A stretch of 64,000 bases of DNA. Origin: Tessaracoccus lacteus (GTDB lineage Bacteria > Actinomycetota > Actinomycetes > Propionibacteriales > Propionibacteriaceae). Location of the stretch: positions 1,240,001 through 1,304,000 of the forward strand of contig NZ_CP123967.1 of assembly GCF_029917005.1 (NCBI RefSeq), given 5' to 3'. A model generated the notes under the pieces. That model had not been told where the DNA came from, made no database searches, and saw nothing but the letters and a program-made list of their open reading frames with translations. Shown here in pieces: positions 36,681-45,039 of the stretch. The position numbers and the translations under genes were made by a program. Numbering within the stretch: the first letter of the stretch is position 1; the number at the start of each line of letters is the position of its first letter.

Positions 36681-37447
36681 ACGTTGTCGGTGGGGAGGCG
36701 ATCCGCGACGGCCGTCACCTGCATGGCGTCCAGGGACGCCATGCCGTGGTGCACGGACATGAACGCCGTGTCCGCCGCGTCCCGACCGGTCGCGATGCGC
36801 AGGAACGCCTGTCGCGGCGCCAGCGTCGTGGCGTCGACAACCCGCCACTGACCGTCGACGAAGGCCTCGGCGACGGCGTGGAAGTCCATGGGGTCCAGTC
36901 CTGGCGCGTAGACGGACACCAGGCGAGCCGGGACGTCGAGCGCGCGGAGCAGCGCGACGACCAGGTGGGCGTAGTCTCGGCAGACGCCCTGCCGGGCCAA
37001 CAGTGTGCGGACGGCGCCATCGGTGGGAAGCGAGGAGCCGGGTACGTAGGTCAGCCGCGTGCCGACCCATGAGCTCACGGCCGCCAGGAGGTCGGCCCCC
37101 TGCAGACCTGAGAACTCGGCGTGCGCGGTGGGGGAGAGCTGGTCCGACTCGCAGTAGCGGCTCGGTCGCAGATAGTGGAGAAGGTCGTAGTCGTCGATGG
37201 GCGCTGGGGCGCTCAGGCCCTCGATCTCCAGCCGGTAGTCGACGGTTACCTGCCCGGCCCGAACATCCAGCACGTGCCACCGGGCGCCGTGCGGAGCCGG
37301 GATGTTGCGGATCGTTGGCGGGTGGCCCGAAGCGGTCGCGGAAAGCGTCTTCGCTCCGTCTCCGCCTGCGGCAGCGGCGATCTCCAGGACGATCGTCGCG
37401 TCGGTGGCGGCTGTGATCTCAAGATGGGCGGTCACGGTCCGGTGCAT
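36656..37447 (-). CDS. Transglutaminase-like cysteine protein
   Basis: ATG 37447 after AGGAG gives 263 residues. An N-terminal beta domain (about 1-130, Bact_transglu_N-like, ending in YDLLHYLRPSRYCESD) is followed by the transglutaminase core. The catalytic triad is visible: Cys in QGVCRDYAHL, His in DFHAVAEAF, Asp in WRVVDAT. No signal peptide. Family members are papain-fold peptidases or amidases often linked to alpha-E/circularly permuted ATP-grasp genes, none of which is adjacent. Substrate unknown. Convergent with leuA over a shared terminator. Confidence 0.87.
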   Translation of the reverse strand: MHRTVTAHLEITAATDATIVLEIAAAAGGDGAKTLSATASGHPPTIRNIPAPHGARWHVLDVRAGQVTVDYRLEIEGLSAPAPIDDYDLLHYLRPSRYCESDQLSPTAHAEFSGLQGADLLAAVSSWVGTRLTYVPGSSLPTDGAVRTLLARQGVCRDYAHLVVALLRALDVPARLVSVYAPGLDPMDFHAVAEAFVDGQWRVVDATTLAPRQAFLRIATGRDAADTAFMSVHHGMASLDAMQVTAVADRLPTDNVNELVSLG

Positions 37448-37500
37448 GCGGTTCTCCTGTCTCGGTGGCGTCACCCTACAGCCTGCGAAATTCTAAGAAC

Positions 37501-37529
37501 TTGCATTCAAATCTGAGAAAACTTAAGGT
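37501..37529 (+). promoter_or_regulatory. Candidate promoter of the NlpC/P60 gene
   Basis: TTGCAT (37501-37506), a 17-nt spacer, then TAAGGT (37524-37529), in an unusually AT-rich patch 55 bp before the start codon. Spacing is canonical for the housekeeping sigma factor. Confidence 0.5.
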
Positions 37530-37584
37530 AGCGTGCGGTCAGCCCCCAAGAACGGCCAGCCCGGCCGGACGAAAGGACCACACC

Positions 37585-38352
37585 ATGAACCTGCGAAGGA
37601 CCATCGCCTCCGTGTTCGTCGCCGTAGCTCTCCTGGGAGCCGGCTTCGTTCCCGCCGCGTCCGCCGACGCGCCGGCACTGCCGGCCAAGTCGTCGGCCTC
37701 CGCACCGAAGTCGAGCAAGACGAAGGTGACGTCGAAGCCGTCCACGGTGACGAACAAGACGAAGTTCACCGTCAAGGGCAAGGTGTCCCCGGCACGCAAG
37801 GGCGCGGTCGTCGAGCTTCAGCGTCTCAACGGCAAGAAGAAGTGGGTCAAGGTCGCTTCCACGAAGACCAGCTCGTCGGGTGCCTACAAGCTGAGCGCCA
37901 AGATCTCGCGGACCAGCAGCAGCGCGACGCTGCGCGTCGCGACGAAGAAGACGGCCAAGTACGCGAGCTCCGCGACGGGCCGCTTCCGGGTAGAGATCCT
38001 GACGAAGAAGGCCGCGAAGGCCGTGGCAGTCGCGAAGAAGCAGGTCGGCAAGCGGTACCGCTACGGAGCCACCGGCCCCAGCGCCTTCGACTGCTCAGGG
38101 CTGACGAGCTACGCCTACAAGTCGGCGGGCGTGAAGCTGAGCCACTCCGCGAGGACGCAGTCCAGGAACGGGAAGAAGGTCGCCAAGAAGGATCTGCAGG
38201 CGGGAGATCTGGTGTTCTTCTACGCTCCCATCAGCCACGTCGGGATCTACATCGGCAACGGCAAGATCGTGCATGCCGGATCCTCGCGCACCGGCGTCGA
38301 GATCGCCAAGCTCTCCTGGATGCCCTACAGCGGAGCCCGACGGGTCGGCTGA
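37585..38352 (+). CDS. Secreted NlpC/P60 peptidoglycan endopeptidase
   Basis: Protein of 255 residues. Signal peptide at residues 1-27 (MNLRRTIASVFVAVALLGAG ... ASA). Then a lysine/serine-rich beta domain (about 45-135) that looks like an Ig-like or SH3-like wall-binding module (TKFTVKGKVSPARKGAVVELQ). The NlpC/P60 domain covers about 140-255, with catalytic Cys in FDCSGLTSYAY, His in ISHVGIYIG and a polar residue in IVHAGS. It should cleave D-gamma-glutamyl-diaminopimelate bonds in the cell wall. The very high lysine content gives a basic protein suited to the anionic wall. Confidence 0.92.
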   Translation: MNLRRTIASVFVAVALLGAGFVPAASADAPALPAKSSASAPKSSKTKVTSKPSTVTNKTKFTVKGKVSPARKGAVVELQRLNGKKKWVKVASTKTSSSGAYKLSAKISRTSSSATLRVATKKTAKYASSATGRFRVEILTKKAAKAVAVAKKQVGKRYRYGATGPSAFDCSGLTSYAYKSAGVKLSHSARTQSRNGKKVAKKDLQAGDLVFFYAPISHVGIYIGNGKIVHAGSSRTGVEIAKLSWMPYSGARRVG

Positions 38353-38645
38353 GTCGGCTGCTCGCCCGCCGGAGTTCTCCCGTCGGCGCGACACGACCGG
38401 CGCCAACCGACGCATCCGCAGGGAGTGTAGATCGGCCGGCGAGAGACAACGACGCGGCCATCGAATCCCTTCAGGTGGGTAGGCGGTGGGGATGATGGCG
38501 CCAACCCGCAGACAGTCCAGGCACACGTCGAGGGCCCCGGGAAGCGCGCCCGACTAGGCCGGCCGCCGGCGGCGGGCCACCGCGGTACCTCCGAGACGAA
38601 TGCCGGGGCCGGGAGACCTGGCTCTGCACGTCGACGCCCGGAAGG
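38353..38645. other. Intergenic region without recognisable gene
   Basis: About 290 bp between the NlpC/P60 stop and the helicase promoter. No conserved open frame, tRNA or strong terminator is seen. CCGGCCGCCGGCGGCGG (38560s) can form local GC hairpins that may end the upstream transcript. Confidence 0.5.
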
Positions 38646-38651
38646 TAGGGT
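38646..38651 (+). promoter_or_regulatory. -10 element of leaderless helicase gene
   Basis: TAGGGT, 7 nt, then ATG 38659. Confidence 0.5.
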
Positions 38652-38658
38652 GAACGCC

Positions 38659-41193
38659 ATGCCGAAGCTCACCGACCGCGTCGCCGGTGACGCCGACACC
38701 CTGTACGAGCACTTCACGGCCTGGGCTGAGGGCGAAGGCATCCAGCTGTATCCCCACCAGGACGAGGCCGCGATCGAGCTGTTCAGCGGAAACAACCTGA
38801 TCCTCGCGACGCCAACGGGATCGGGAAAGTCGATGGTGGCGTTGGCCGCGCACTTCGCGGCCCTCGCCACGGACCGGGTCTCCTTCTACACGGCACCCAT
38901 CAAGGCACTGGTGAGCGAGAAGTTCTTCGCGCTGTGTCAGGTCTTCGGGGCCGACAACGTCGGCATGGTCACCGGCGATGCCTCCGTCAACGCGGACGCG
39001 CCCATCATCTGCTGCACGGCCGAGATCCTCGCCAACATCGCGCTGCGTGAGGGGCGCGACGCCGACGTCGGTCTCGTGATCGCGGACGAGTTCCATTTCT
39101 ACTCCGAGCCCGATCGCGGCTGGGCCTGGCAGGTCCCTCTGCTGGAGCTGCCTCAGGCGCAGTTCCTGCTGATGAGCGCCACGTTGGGCGACGTCTCCGA
39201 GATGGCGGCGCAGTTGAGTGAGTTCACCGGGCGCCCCACGAACGTCGTCGACGACGCCGAGCGTCCCGTCCCCCTGCTGTTCGAGTGGTCGACGAGGCCG
39301 CTGCAGGAGCAGGTCCTCGAGCTGGTGCGCGAGCAGAAGGCACCCATCTACATCGTTCACTTCACACAGGCGGACGCCCTGGAGCGCGCCCAGTCCCTGC
39401 TCAGCGTCAACCTCATCACCCGACACGACGCGGACCTGCTCGCCGAGGAGATCGGGGCATTCAGGTTCGGACCCGGTTTCGGGAAGACCCTGCAGGGGCT
39501 CGTGCGGCGCGGCATCGGCGTGCACCACGCCGGGATGCTGCCGAAGTACCGGCGCCTCGTCGAGCAACTCGCCCAGACGGGCCTGCTGAAGGTCATCTGC
39601 GGCACCGACACGCTCGGCGTCGGCATCAACGTGCCCATCCGCACCGTGTTGTTCACGGGCCTGACCAAGTACGACGGCAACCGGGTACGGCGCCTGAAGT
39701 CGCGTGAGTTCCACCAGATCGCCGGCCGGGCCGGGCGGGCGGGCTTCGACACCGTCGGCTTCGTCGTGGTCCAGGCGCCCGAGCACGTGATCGAGAACGA
39801 GCGGGCGCTCGCCAAGGCCGGCGACGACCCGAAGAAACGCCGGAAGGTCACGCGGAAGAAGCCGCCGGAGGGCTTCGTGAACTGGAACGGGGAGACATTC
39901 GACAGGCTCAAGGTCGCCGAGCCGGAACAGCTCGTCAGCCGGATGCAGGTCAACCACGGGACGCTTCTGAACATCGTGCAGCGACCCGGCGACGCGGCCT
40001 CCGCGCTCAAGAATCTCATCGAGACGAGCCACGAGTCGCCGGACCGGAAGCGCGCGCTGAAGCGTCGTGCCGTGTCCCTCGCCCGTGGTCTCGTCGCCTC
40101 CGGCGTCATCGTTCGCGGCGACGACGGCTACCGGCTGGCTGACGACGTGGCCGAGGATTTCGCGTTGAACCAGCCGCTCGCCCCGTTCGCGGTGGCCGCG
40201 TTGGAACTGCTCGACCCCGAGGGCGACTCCTACGCCCGCGACGTCGTCTCCGTCATGGAGTCCGTGCTCGACGACCCGTTCCAGGTCCTTCTTGCCCAGC
40301 AGCATCAGGCCCGCGGCGAAGCCGTCGCGCAGCTGAAGGCCGACGGCGTCGAGTACGAGGAGCGCATGGAGCGCCTCGAGGCGATCACCTGGCCGAAGCC
40401 ACTTGCCGATCTGCTCGAACCCGCCGTCGACATCTACGCGCAGGCCCACCCCTGGGTGGACGCCACCGCGCTGTCCCCGAAGTCCGTGGTGCGTGACATG
40501 TGGGAACACGCGATGAACTTCACGCAGTTCATCGGCTTCTACAAGCTGCAGCGCAGTGAGGGCACTGTGCTCAGGTACCTGTCCGACGCGTACCGGGCGC
40601 TCCGGCACACGGTCCCGGACGATTACCGCAACGAGGAATTCGAGGACATCGTCGAGTGGCTGGGGGAGACCATCCGCCAGACCGACTCGTCGCTCCTCGA
40701 CGAGTGGGAGTCGCTCACCGACCCCGAGAAGGTCGCCGAGGCCGCGGCGCTCGCCGCCCAGGGAGCGCCCCCGCCGCCCCCGCGTCCCGTCACGGGCAAC
40801 GAGCGGGCGTTCACCGCAATGATCCGCACCGCCATGTTCCGCCGCGTCGAGCTCGCAGCCCGCGACAGGTGGGAGCAGCTCGGAGCGCTGGAGGAGTCCG
40901 CGGCCCAGCTCGTCGAACCGCCGCTGGAGGTCCCGTTCGACGCCGAGGCCTGGGACGACGCGCTCGCCGACTACTGGGACGAGCACGACGACATCGGCAT
41001 CGACGGCGGCGCCCGCAGTCCCGGGCTCTTCTCGCTGGCGAAGGCTCCGAAGGTCTGGACCGCGACGCAGATCATCGACGACCCAGCGGGTAACCACGAC
41101 TGGCGCATCACCGCCGACATCGACCTCGCCGCGAGTGACGCTGCCGGCTCGGCTGTCGTCCGGACCACGTCCTTCGGCCGCCTCGACGGCTGA
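38659..41193 (+). CDS. DEAD/DEAH-box RNA helicase with DUF3516 C-terminal domain
   Basis: Protein of 844 residues. Helicase motifs: LYPHQDEAAIELF (Q-like), ATPTGSGKS (motif I), TAPIKALVSEKF (Ia), IADEFHFY (motif II, DEFH), LMSATLGD (III), and, in the second RecA domain, GIGVHHAGMLPKYR, GTDTLGVGINVPIRTVL and HQIAGRAGRAGFD (VI). The C-terminal half (about 480-844) matches the DUF3516 domain typical of actinobacterial proteins. SKI2-like, so probably acts on structured RNA; the role is unknown. ATG 38659 was chosen for its -10 at 7 nt; GTG 38650 would add three residues. Confidence 0.9.
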   Translation: MPKLTDRVAGDADTLYEHFTAWAEGEGIQLYPHQDEAAIELFSGNNLILATPTGSGKSMVALAAHFAALATDRVSFYTAPIKALVSEKFFALCQVFGADNVGMVTGDASVNADAPIICCTAEILANIALREGRDADVGLVIADEFHFYSEPDRGWAWQVPLLELPQAQFLLMSATLGDVSEMAAQLSEFTGRPTNVVDDAERPVPLLFEWSTRPLQEQVLELVREQKAPIYIVHFTQADALERAQSLLSVNLITRHDADLLAEEIGAFRFGPGFGKTLQGLVRRGIGVHHAGMLPKYRRLVEQLAQTGLLKVICGTDTLGVGINVPIRTVLFTGLTKYDGNRVRRLKSREFHQIAGRAGRAGFDTVGFVVVQAPEHVIENERALAKAGDDPKKRRKVTRKKPPEGFVNWNGETFDRLKVAEPEQLVSRMQVNHGTLLNIVQRPGDAASALKNLIETSHESPDRKRALKRRAVSLARGLVASGVIVRGDDGYRLADDVAEDFALNQPLAPFAVAALELLDPEGDSYARDVVSVMESVLDDPFQVLLAQQHQARGEAVAQLKADGVEYEERMERLEAITWPKPLADLLEPAVDIYAQAHPWVDATALSPKSVVRDMWEHAMNFTQFIGFYKLQRSEGTVLRYLSDAYRALRHTVPDDYRNEEFEDIVEWLGETIRQTDSSLLDEWESLTDPEKVAEAAALAAQGAPPPPPRPVTGNERAFTAMIRTAMFRRVELAARDRWEQLGALEESAAQLVEPPLEVPFDAEAWDDALADYWDEHDDIGIDGGARSPGLFSLAKAPKVWTATQIIDDPAGNHDWRITADIDLAASDAAGSAVVRTTSFGRLDG

Positions 41194-41804
41194 CAGCAGA
41201 CCCACACCTTCGCAGTCGACCCGGTAGCCGTCAGGGCCTGGGCCGGTGCTGGCCGTGGGCGTGCCGTCGGGTCAGCGCCTCCACACCTCTGTCGATCCGG
41301 ACGGCTGGCCGCGACAATGGCAGCCAGCAGCCAGCCGGCGGTCAGGGTGGCGGGAGCCCGAGGTGTCGGGGCTGGCGACAGTCGTTGCTTGGCTGTCCAC
41401 CCGCCCTGCGCTGACCGTGCCTGGGCAGCGCGTCCAGCCGGGTCCTGCGTCGGGCGTCCCGCACCGTCCGATGCCCGCTGCTGTGCGCCGCACGATGCCT
41501 TGCGTCCGGACGCCGCCCGTTGCCCGCTGCTGTGCGCCGCGCGATGCCTTGCGTCCCGACGCCGCCCGCTGCTGTGCGCCGCACGATGTGCTGCGCTCGG
41601 ACGCCGCCCGATGCCCGCAGTCCGAGAGGCCACGCGCCGTCCCGACGCTTGGCAGCGTGCGTGGAGTCGCTCGGCCCGTCTCGGCGCGGCGCTGCCTGGC
41701 GCCGGGCGCTTCCAGGTGGGTGCGTGCGGCATCCAGGGCCCGAACCGGGCGGCCCTGCGTCGTCCGTTCTCCGGAGTGGGGGTGTGTCGGGGCGCGTCGC
41801 TGGG
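41194..41804. other. Gene-poor gap with tandem repeats
   Basis: 611 bp between the helicase and HNH genes. Apart from the 49-bp tandem repeat at 41471-41610 no feature is supported. Open frames here give proline/arginine/cysteine-rich low-complexity proteins with no family resemblance. Confidence 0.6.
41471..41610. repeat. 49-bp tandem repeat (49 + 49 + 42 bp)
   Basis: Three adjacent units contain GCTGCTGTGCGCCGC(A/G)CGATG and end in GACGCCGCCCG. The third lacks the first 7 bp, and a fourth fragment (ATGCCCGC) follows. Non-coding. Confidence 0.8.
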
Positions 41805-43205
41805 TCAGCTGGTGTCTGGGGGTTCTCGGCCGAGTGTGGGTCTGCCGGTGTGGGGGTTGAGGGTGATGTGCCAGCCGTCGGGGGAGGTGGTGCCGGCGGC
41901 GGGGCCGGTGTGGGTGGGTTCGACTTTGGGGTGGTGGTAGGGGCAGAGCAGTGCGAGGTTGGTCAGGGATGTGCTGCCGCCTGCCCACCATGGGGTGATG
42001 TGGTGGGCGTCGCATTCGAGGGCGGTGGCGTGGCAGCCGGGGAAGATGCAGCCGTTGTCGCGGAGGTTGAGGGCGTGGCGGATGGCGGGGGTGACGAAGC
42101 GGTGTGCGCGGCCGACGTCGAGGATTTCGGACTGCGCGCCCAGGACGATGGGGATGATCTGGGCGTCGCAGGCCAGCCGACGTAGTTCTTTGGCTGGGAG
42201 GCGGGCTCCGGAGGGGAGCTGGCCGGAGGCGTGGAGTTGGGTGGCGAGTTCGGTGTAGTCGATGGTCACGATAAGCGTCGCGGGTGTGTATGGGTCCGGG
42301 CTGTTGCTCGCGTCGGAGCCTTCAGATCCGCGGTTCGTTGAGCTTGTCGAAACGCCCTGAGCCTGTCGAAGGGTTGGCGGCTTCGGCTGTGGGGGATCGG
42401 CTGGCGGTGCTGCCGCGGTCGTGAGGGTGGTGAGGGCGTCGGCCTGGCGTTGGTCCCAGCGGGGTGTGTCGTGTCGGCGGTGCTGGCGTCGTTGGGCGCG
42501 TTTGGCGTGGTTGACCTGGATGGTGATGGCCCGGATGACCTGCTCGGCCTCGAGGGTGGGGAGGGAGCCTTTGAAGTACCAGGAGCCGGGATGGGTGGTG
42601 TCTTCGCCCCAGGTGAAGGAGCGGCGGGCCAGAGCGTCGGCGCGTTGCCGGGCGAGTCGGGTGTCGCGTTCCTCGGCGGTGGGGACCAGGTCGGGTGCGA
42701 CGGCGGCCAGCACGTCGTCGGTGGAGGCGGTCAGGCGGCCCGGAGTCTGATTCGCGGCCTTCGCGATGAGGAACTCTCGCGCTCTTTCGCGCTGCTGGGT
42801 GTTGAGGGTGTGGGGGAGTGTGTCGAGGGTGCGGCGGATGGCCTGGGCGTGCTGGGGTGAGAGGTTGCCGTCGATGACGCGGCGGGCGACGTCGTTGTGG
42901 TGGGCGATGTCGCGGGCCTGGGTGACGGTGCGGAGGGTGTCGCGGACATCGAGGTGTTCCTGCTGGCCGAGCAGGGTGGGGAGTTGGGTTCCGGTGACGG
43001 CTTCGGCTGAGTGGTTGGCTTCTGCTTCGCCGGTGAGCATGGCCACGAGGCCGGCGAGTTGTCCCTGGGCGCGGCGGGCGGTCTGGAGGAGGGTGAGGCG
43101 TTCGTGGTGGCTGATGTGGGTGCGTTGGGGGTGGTCGATGGCGGCCAGCGCGGCACGGATTGCGGTCAGTGCCGCGTCGGTGGTGAGTCTGGTCGTGGGT
43201 TCCAT
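41805..43205 (-). CDS. HNH endonuclease-domain protein (DUF222 / 13E12 repeat family)
   Basis: Protein of 466 residues. The DUF222 part spans about 10-330 (LARQRADALARRSFTWGEDTTHP, LEAEQVIRAI). The HNH part is at about 400-445: CIFPGCHATALECDAHHI, then PWWAGGSTSLTNLALLCPYHH, with the HH, N and final H visible and paired cysteines for zinc. Between them sits a low-complexity insert (LRQAQGVSTSSTN) encoded by a dispersed CTTCGACA-type repeat. Such genes are multi-copy in many actinobacteria, related to mobile DNA; activity unproven. ATG 43205 was chosen because TACCGT ends 6 nt upstream. A longer frame to 43463 only translates intergenic repeats. Confidence 0.88.
   Translation of the reverse strand: MEPTTRLTTDAALTAIRAALAAIDHPQRTHISHHERLTLLQTARRAQGQLAGLVAMLTGEAEANHSAEAVTGTQLPTLLGQQEHLDVRDTLRTVTQARDIAHHNDVARRVIDGNLSPQHAQAIRRTLDTLPHTLNTQQRERAREFLIAKAANQTPGRLTASTDDVLAAVAPDLVPTAEERDTRLARQRADALARRSFTWGEDTTHPGSWYFKGSLPTLEAEQVIRAITIQVNHAKRAQRRQHRRHDTPRWDQRQADALTTLTTAAAPPADPPQPKPPTLRQAQGVSTSSTNRGSEGSDASNSPDPYTPATLIVTIDYTELATQLHASGQLPSGARLPAKELRRLACDAQIIPIVLGAQSEILDVGRAHRFVTPAIRHALNLRDNGCIFPGCHATALECDAHHITPWWAGGSTSLTNLALLCPYHHPKVEPTHTGPAAGTTSPDGWHITLNPHTGRPTLGREPPDTS
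42331..42377. repeat. Dispersed repeat inserted inside the HNH gene
   Basis: GTTGAGCTTGTCGAAACG followed by CCCTGAGCCTGTCGAAGGG, the same element as in 34082-34457 and 56569-57064. It is read in frame within the coding sequence. Confidence 0.75.
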
Positions 43206-43211
43206 GTCTTC

Positions 43212-43217
43212 ACGGTA
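43212..43217 (-). promoter_or_regulatory. -10 element of leaderless HNH gene
   Basis: TACCGT on the minus strand, 6 nt, then ATG 43205; only a weak purine stretch otherwise. Confidence 0.45.
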
Positions 43218-43307
43218 GAGATCGGCACCGACAGAAATCGTTCGCATGTTCGACGTGTTCGCTGAGGGTGAAACCTCGTGCGGGGTGTTGGTCGTTTTTC
43301 GTGACGG

Positions 43308-43340
43308 GACCGGGGAGAAGCGGGCAATGCCCGATTTTCG
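43308..43340 (+). repeat. Copy of the GACCGGGGAGAA intergenic repeat
   Basis: GACCGGGGAGAAGCGGGCAA, then TGCCCGATTTTCGG, preceded by TTTTTCGTGACGG. The inner CGGGCA/TGCCCG can form a small hairpin. It lies in the 309-bp gap between uppS and the HNH gene (43206-43514), which contains no gene. Confidence 0.65.
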
Positions 43341-43443
43341 GCACCGGCCGGGGGTGCGCTGGGGGAAGGAAGCAACCGAGCTGAGGAAGCGTCCGGGCGC
43401 TGAAGGGGTGCCACGGAGGGGCGGTGTGCGTTTCTCGTGACGA

Positions 43444-43476
43444 GACCGGGGAGAACCGGGCACTGCCCGATTCTCA
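43444..43476 (+). repeat. Copy of the GACCGGGGAGAA intergenic repeat
   Basis: GACCGGGGAGAACCGGGCAC, then TGCCCGATTCTCAG, preceded by TTTCTCGTGACGA; exactly 136 bp after the previous copy and in the same orientation. Confidence 0.65.
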
Positions 43477-43514
43477 GAAGCGGCCGGGAGGGGACGGGTG
43501 GTGAACGAGGGCGG

Positions 43515-44279
43515 TCAGGCGGTGCCGAAGCGGCGCTCGCGCGACACATACTGCTCCACGGCCGCCCAGAGGTCGCGGCGGTCGAAGTCCGGCCATAGAC
43601 GGTCGAGGAAGATGAACTCCGCGTAGGCCGACTGCCACAGCAGGAAGTTCGACGTGCGCTGCTCACCGGAGCTGCGGAGGAACAGATCGACGTCGGGGAT
43701 CTCCGGCTCGTCGAGGAACTTCGCGAAGCGGTCCTCGGTCAGCCTGTCGGGGTCGAGCTTGCCGGCCTTCGCCAGGCGGGCGATCTCGCGGGCCGCGTCG
43801 ACGATCTCCGCCCGGCCGCCGTAGTTCACGCAGAATTGCAGCGTCAGCGTGGTGTTGTCCCGGCTCATCTCCTCGGCGACCTCGAGCTCCCTGATCACCG
43901 ACCCCCACAGCCTCGGGCGGCGCCCGGCCCAGCGGATCCGGACGCCGAGGTCGTTGAGCTCGTCGCGACGACGGTGGATCACGTCCCGGTTGAAGCCCAT
44001 CAGCCAGCGCACCTCCTCCGGCGACCGCTTCCAGTTCTCCGTCGAAAAGGCGTAGGCCGAGAGGTACGGGATGCCCTGCTCGATGGCCCCGTGGACGACG
44101 TCGAGGAGCGAGGCCTCGCCCATCGCGTGACCCTCCGTGCGCTTCAGGCCGCGCTGCTTCGCCCAGCGGCCGTTGCCGTCCATCACGATCGCGACGTGTC
44201 GGGGCAGCGCCTTCTTCGGCAGGTCGGGCGGGGTGGCGCCACTGGGGTGAGGCGTGGGGCGACGGCGAGGCTCAGGCAC
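43515..44279 (-). CDS. uppS: Isoprenyl (undecaprenyl) diphosphate synthase
   Basis: Protein of 254 residues. Family signature [24 protein letters not shown] with the catalytic Asp, then [10 protein letters not shown], and the C-terminal [25 protein letters not shown]. It condenses isopentenyl diphosphate with an allylic primer to make the cis-polyprenyl carrier for cell-wall precursors. GTG 44279 has TAGATT 6 nt upstream and starts 31 bp from the divergent recO start. Confidence 0.95.
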   Translation of the reverse strand: MPEPRRRPTPHPSGATPPDLPKKALPRHVAIVMDGNGRWAKQRGLKRTEGHAMGEASLLDVVHGAIEQGIPYLSAYAFSTENWKRSPEEVRWLMGFNRDVIHRRRDELNDLGVRIRWAGRRPRLWGSVIRELEVAEEMSRDNTTLTLQFCVNYGGRAEIVDAAREIARLAKAGKLDPDRLTEDRFAKFLDEPEIPDVDLFLRSSGEQRTSNFLLWQSAYAEFIFLDRLWPDFDRRDLWAAVEQYVSRERRFGTA

Positions 44280-44285
44280 GCTCCA

Positions 44286-44291
44286 AATCTA
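44286..44291 (-). promoter_or_regulatory. -10 element of leaderless uppS
   Basis: TAGATT on the minus strand, 6 nt (TGGAGC), then GTG 44279. It mirrors the recO element in the same 30-bp gap. Confidence 0.5.
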
Positions 44292-44297
44292 GCGGCC

Positions 44298-44303
44298 TAC
44301 AAT
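44298..44303 (+). promoter_or_regulatory. -10 element of leaderless recO
   Basis: TACAAT, 6 nt (TCTCCG), then GTG 44310. No Shine-Dalgarno is possible in this pyrimidine-rich spacer. Confidence 0.6.
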
Positions 44304-44309
44304 TCTCCG

Positions 44310-45029
44310 GTGCCCACCTACCGTGACGAAGCCGTGGTGCTGCGGACTCACCAGTTCGGTGAGGCTGACCGCGTCATCATTCTGCTGACACGCGCCCACG
44401 GCAAGGTGCACGCCGTCGCGAAGGGGGTCCGGCGAACCTCGTCGAAGTTCGGTGGCCGGCTCGAGCCGTTCCAGCACATCGACATCCAGTTCGCCCAGGG
44501 ACACGGCCTGGACATCGTGACGCAGGCCGTGTCGCTGCACAGCAGCAGCCTCGGCGCCGACTACTCGAGATTCACGGCGGCCCAGGTACTCGTCGAGACG
44601 GCCGAGCGACTCGTCTCGGAGGAGGGAGTCCCCTCCCTGCAGCAGTACCGTCTCCTCCTCGGTGCGCTGCTGGCACTCGACGCCGAGGACCGGCCTGCGC
44701 CGCTCATCGTCGACTCCTATCTCCTGAGGGCACTTGCCATCGCCGGCTATGCCCTCGCGACGGAGGCCTGCGCGGGCTGCGGAGACGTGGACGTCCGCTG
44801 GTTCTCCCCGCAGGGCGGTGGTGCGGTATGCACGGCGTGCCGGACCCCCGGCTCCGCCCAGCTGTACCCGGGGGACTCCGCGTACCTCGGGGCGCTGCTC
44901 GCCGGTGACTGGGCCGCGGTGACCGCCGCCGACCGCGCCACGCAACAGCGCGTCGACGGGATGGTCGTGGCCTACTCCACCTGGCACCTGGAGAGGGCGC
45001 TCCGGTCGCTCCCGTTCTTCGAACGTTAG
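44310..45029 (+). CDS. recO: DNA repair protein RecO
   Basis: Protein of 239 residues from GTG 44310 (PTYRDEAVVLRTHQFGEADR, the standard RecO start). N-terminal OB fold to about residue 80, helical middle, and zinc-type cysteines in CAGCG and CTACR near 155-180. RecO loads RecA with RecR in the RecFOR pathway. Divergent from uppS; the recO-uppS association is conserved in actinobacteria. Its stop codon lies inside the predicted -10 of the next gene. Confidence 0.94.
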   Translation: MPTYRDEAVVLRTHQFGEADRVIILLTRAHGKVHAVAKGVRRTSSKFGGRLEPFQHIDIQFAQGHGLDIVTQAVSLHSSSLGADYSRFTAAQVLVETAERLVSEEGVPSLQQYRLLLGALLALDAEDRPAPLIVDSYLLRALAIAGYALATEACAGCGDVDVRWFSPQGGGAVCTACRTPGSAQLYPGDSAYLGALLAGDWAAVTAADRATQQRVDGMVVAYSTWHLERALRSLPFFER

Positions 45030-45032
45030 GGT
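45027..45032 (+). promoter_or_regulatory. -10 element of leaderless HAD gene
   Basis: TAGGGT (starting at the recO stop), 7 nt, then ATG 45040. Confidence 0.45.
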
Positions 45033-45039
45033 TGAGGCC

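Noticed and set aside
37448-37584. Cyclic-di-AMP riboswitch upstream of the NlpC/P60 gene
   Set aside because: Such genes often carry one, but the 137-bp gap is too short for it together with the promoter, and no conserved core was recognised.
41194-41804. Cysteine/arginine-rich proteins encoded across the 49-bp tandem repeats
   Set aside because: The repeat unit is not a multiple of three, the frames differ in each unit, and there is no ribosome-binding site or homology.
43206-43463. N-terminal extension of the HNH protein by about 86 residues
   Set aside because: It would translate two copies of an intergenic repeat. The start at 43205 has a -10 hexamer at the leaderless distance.
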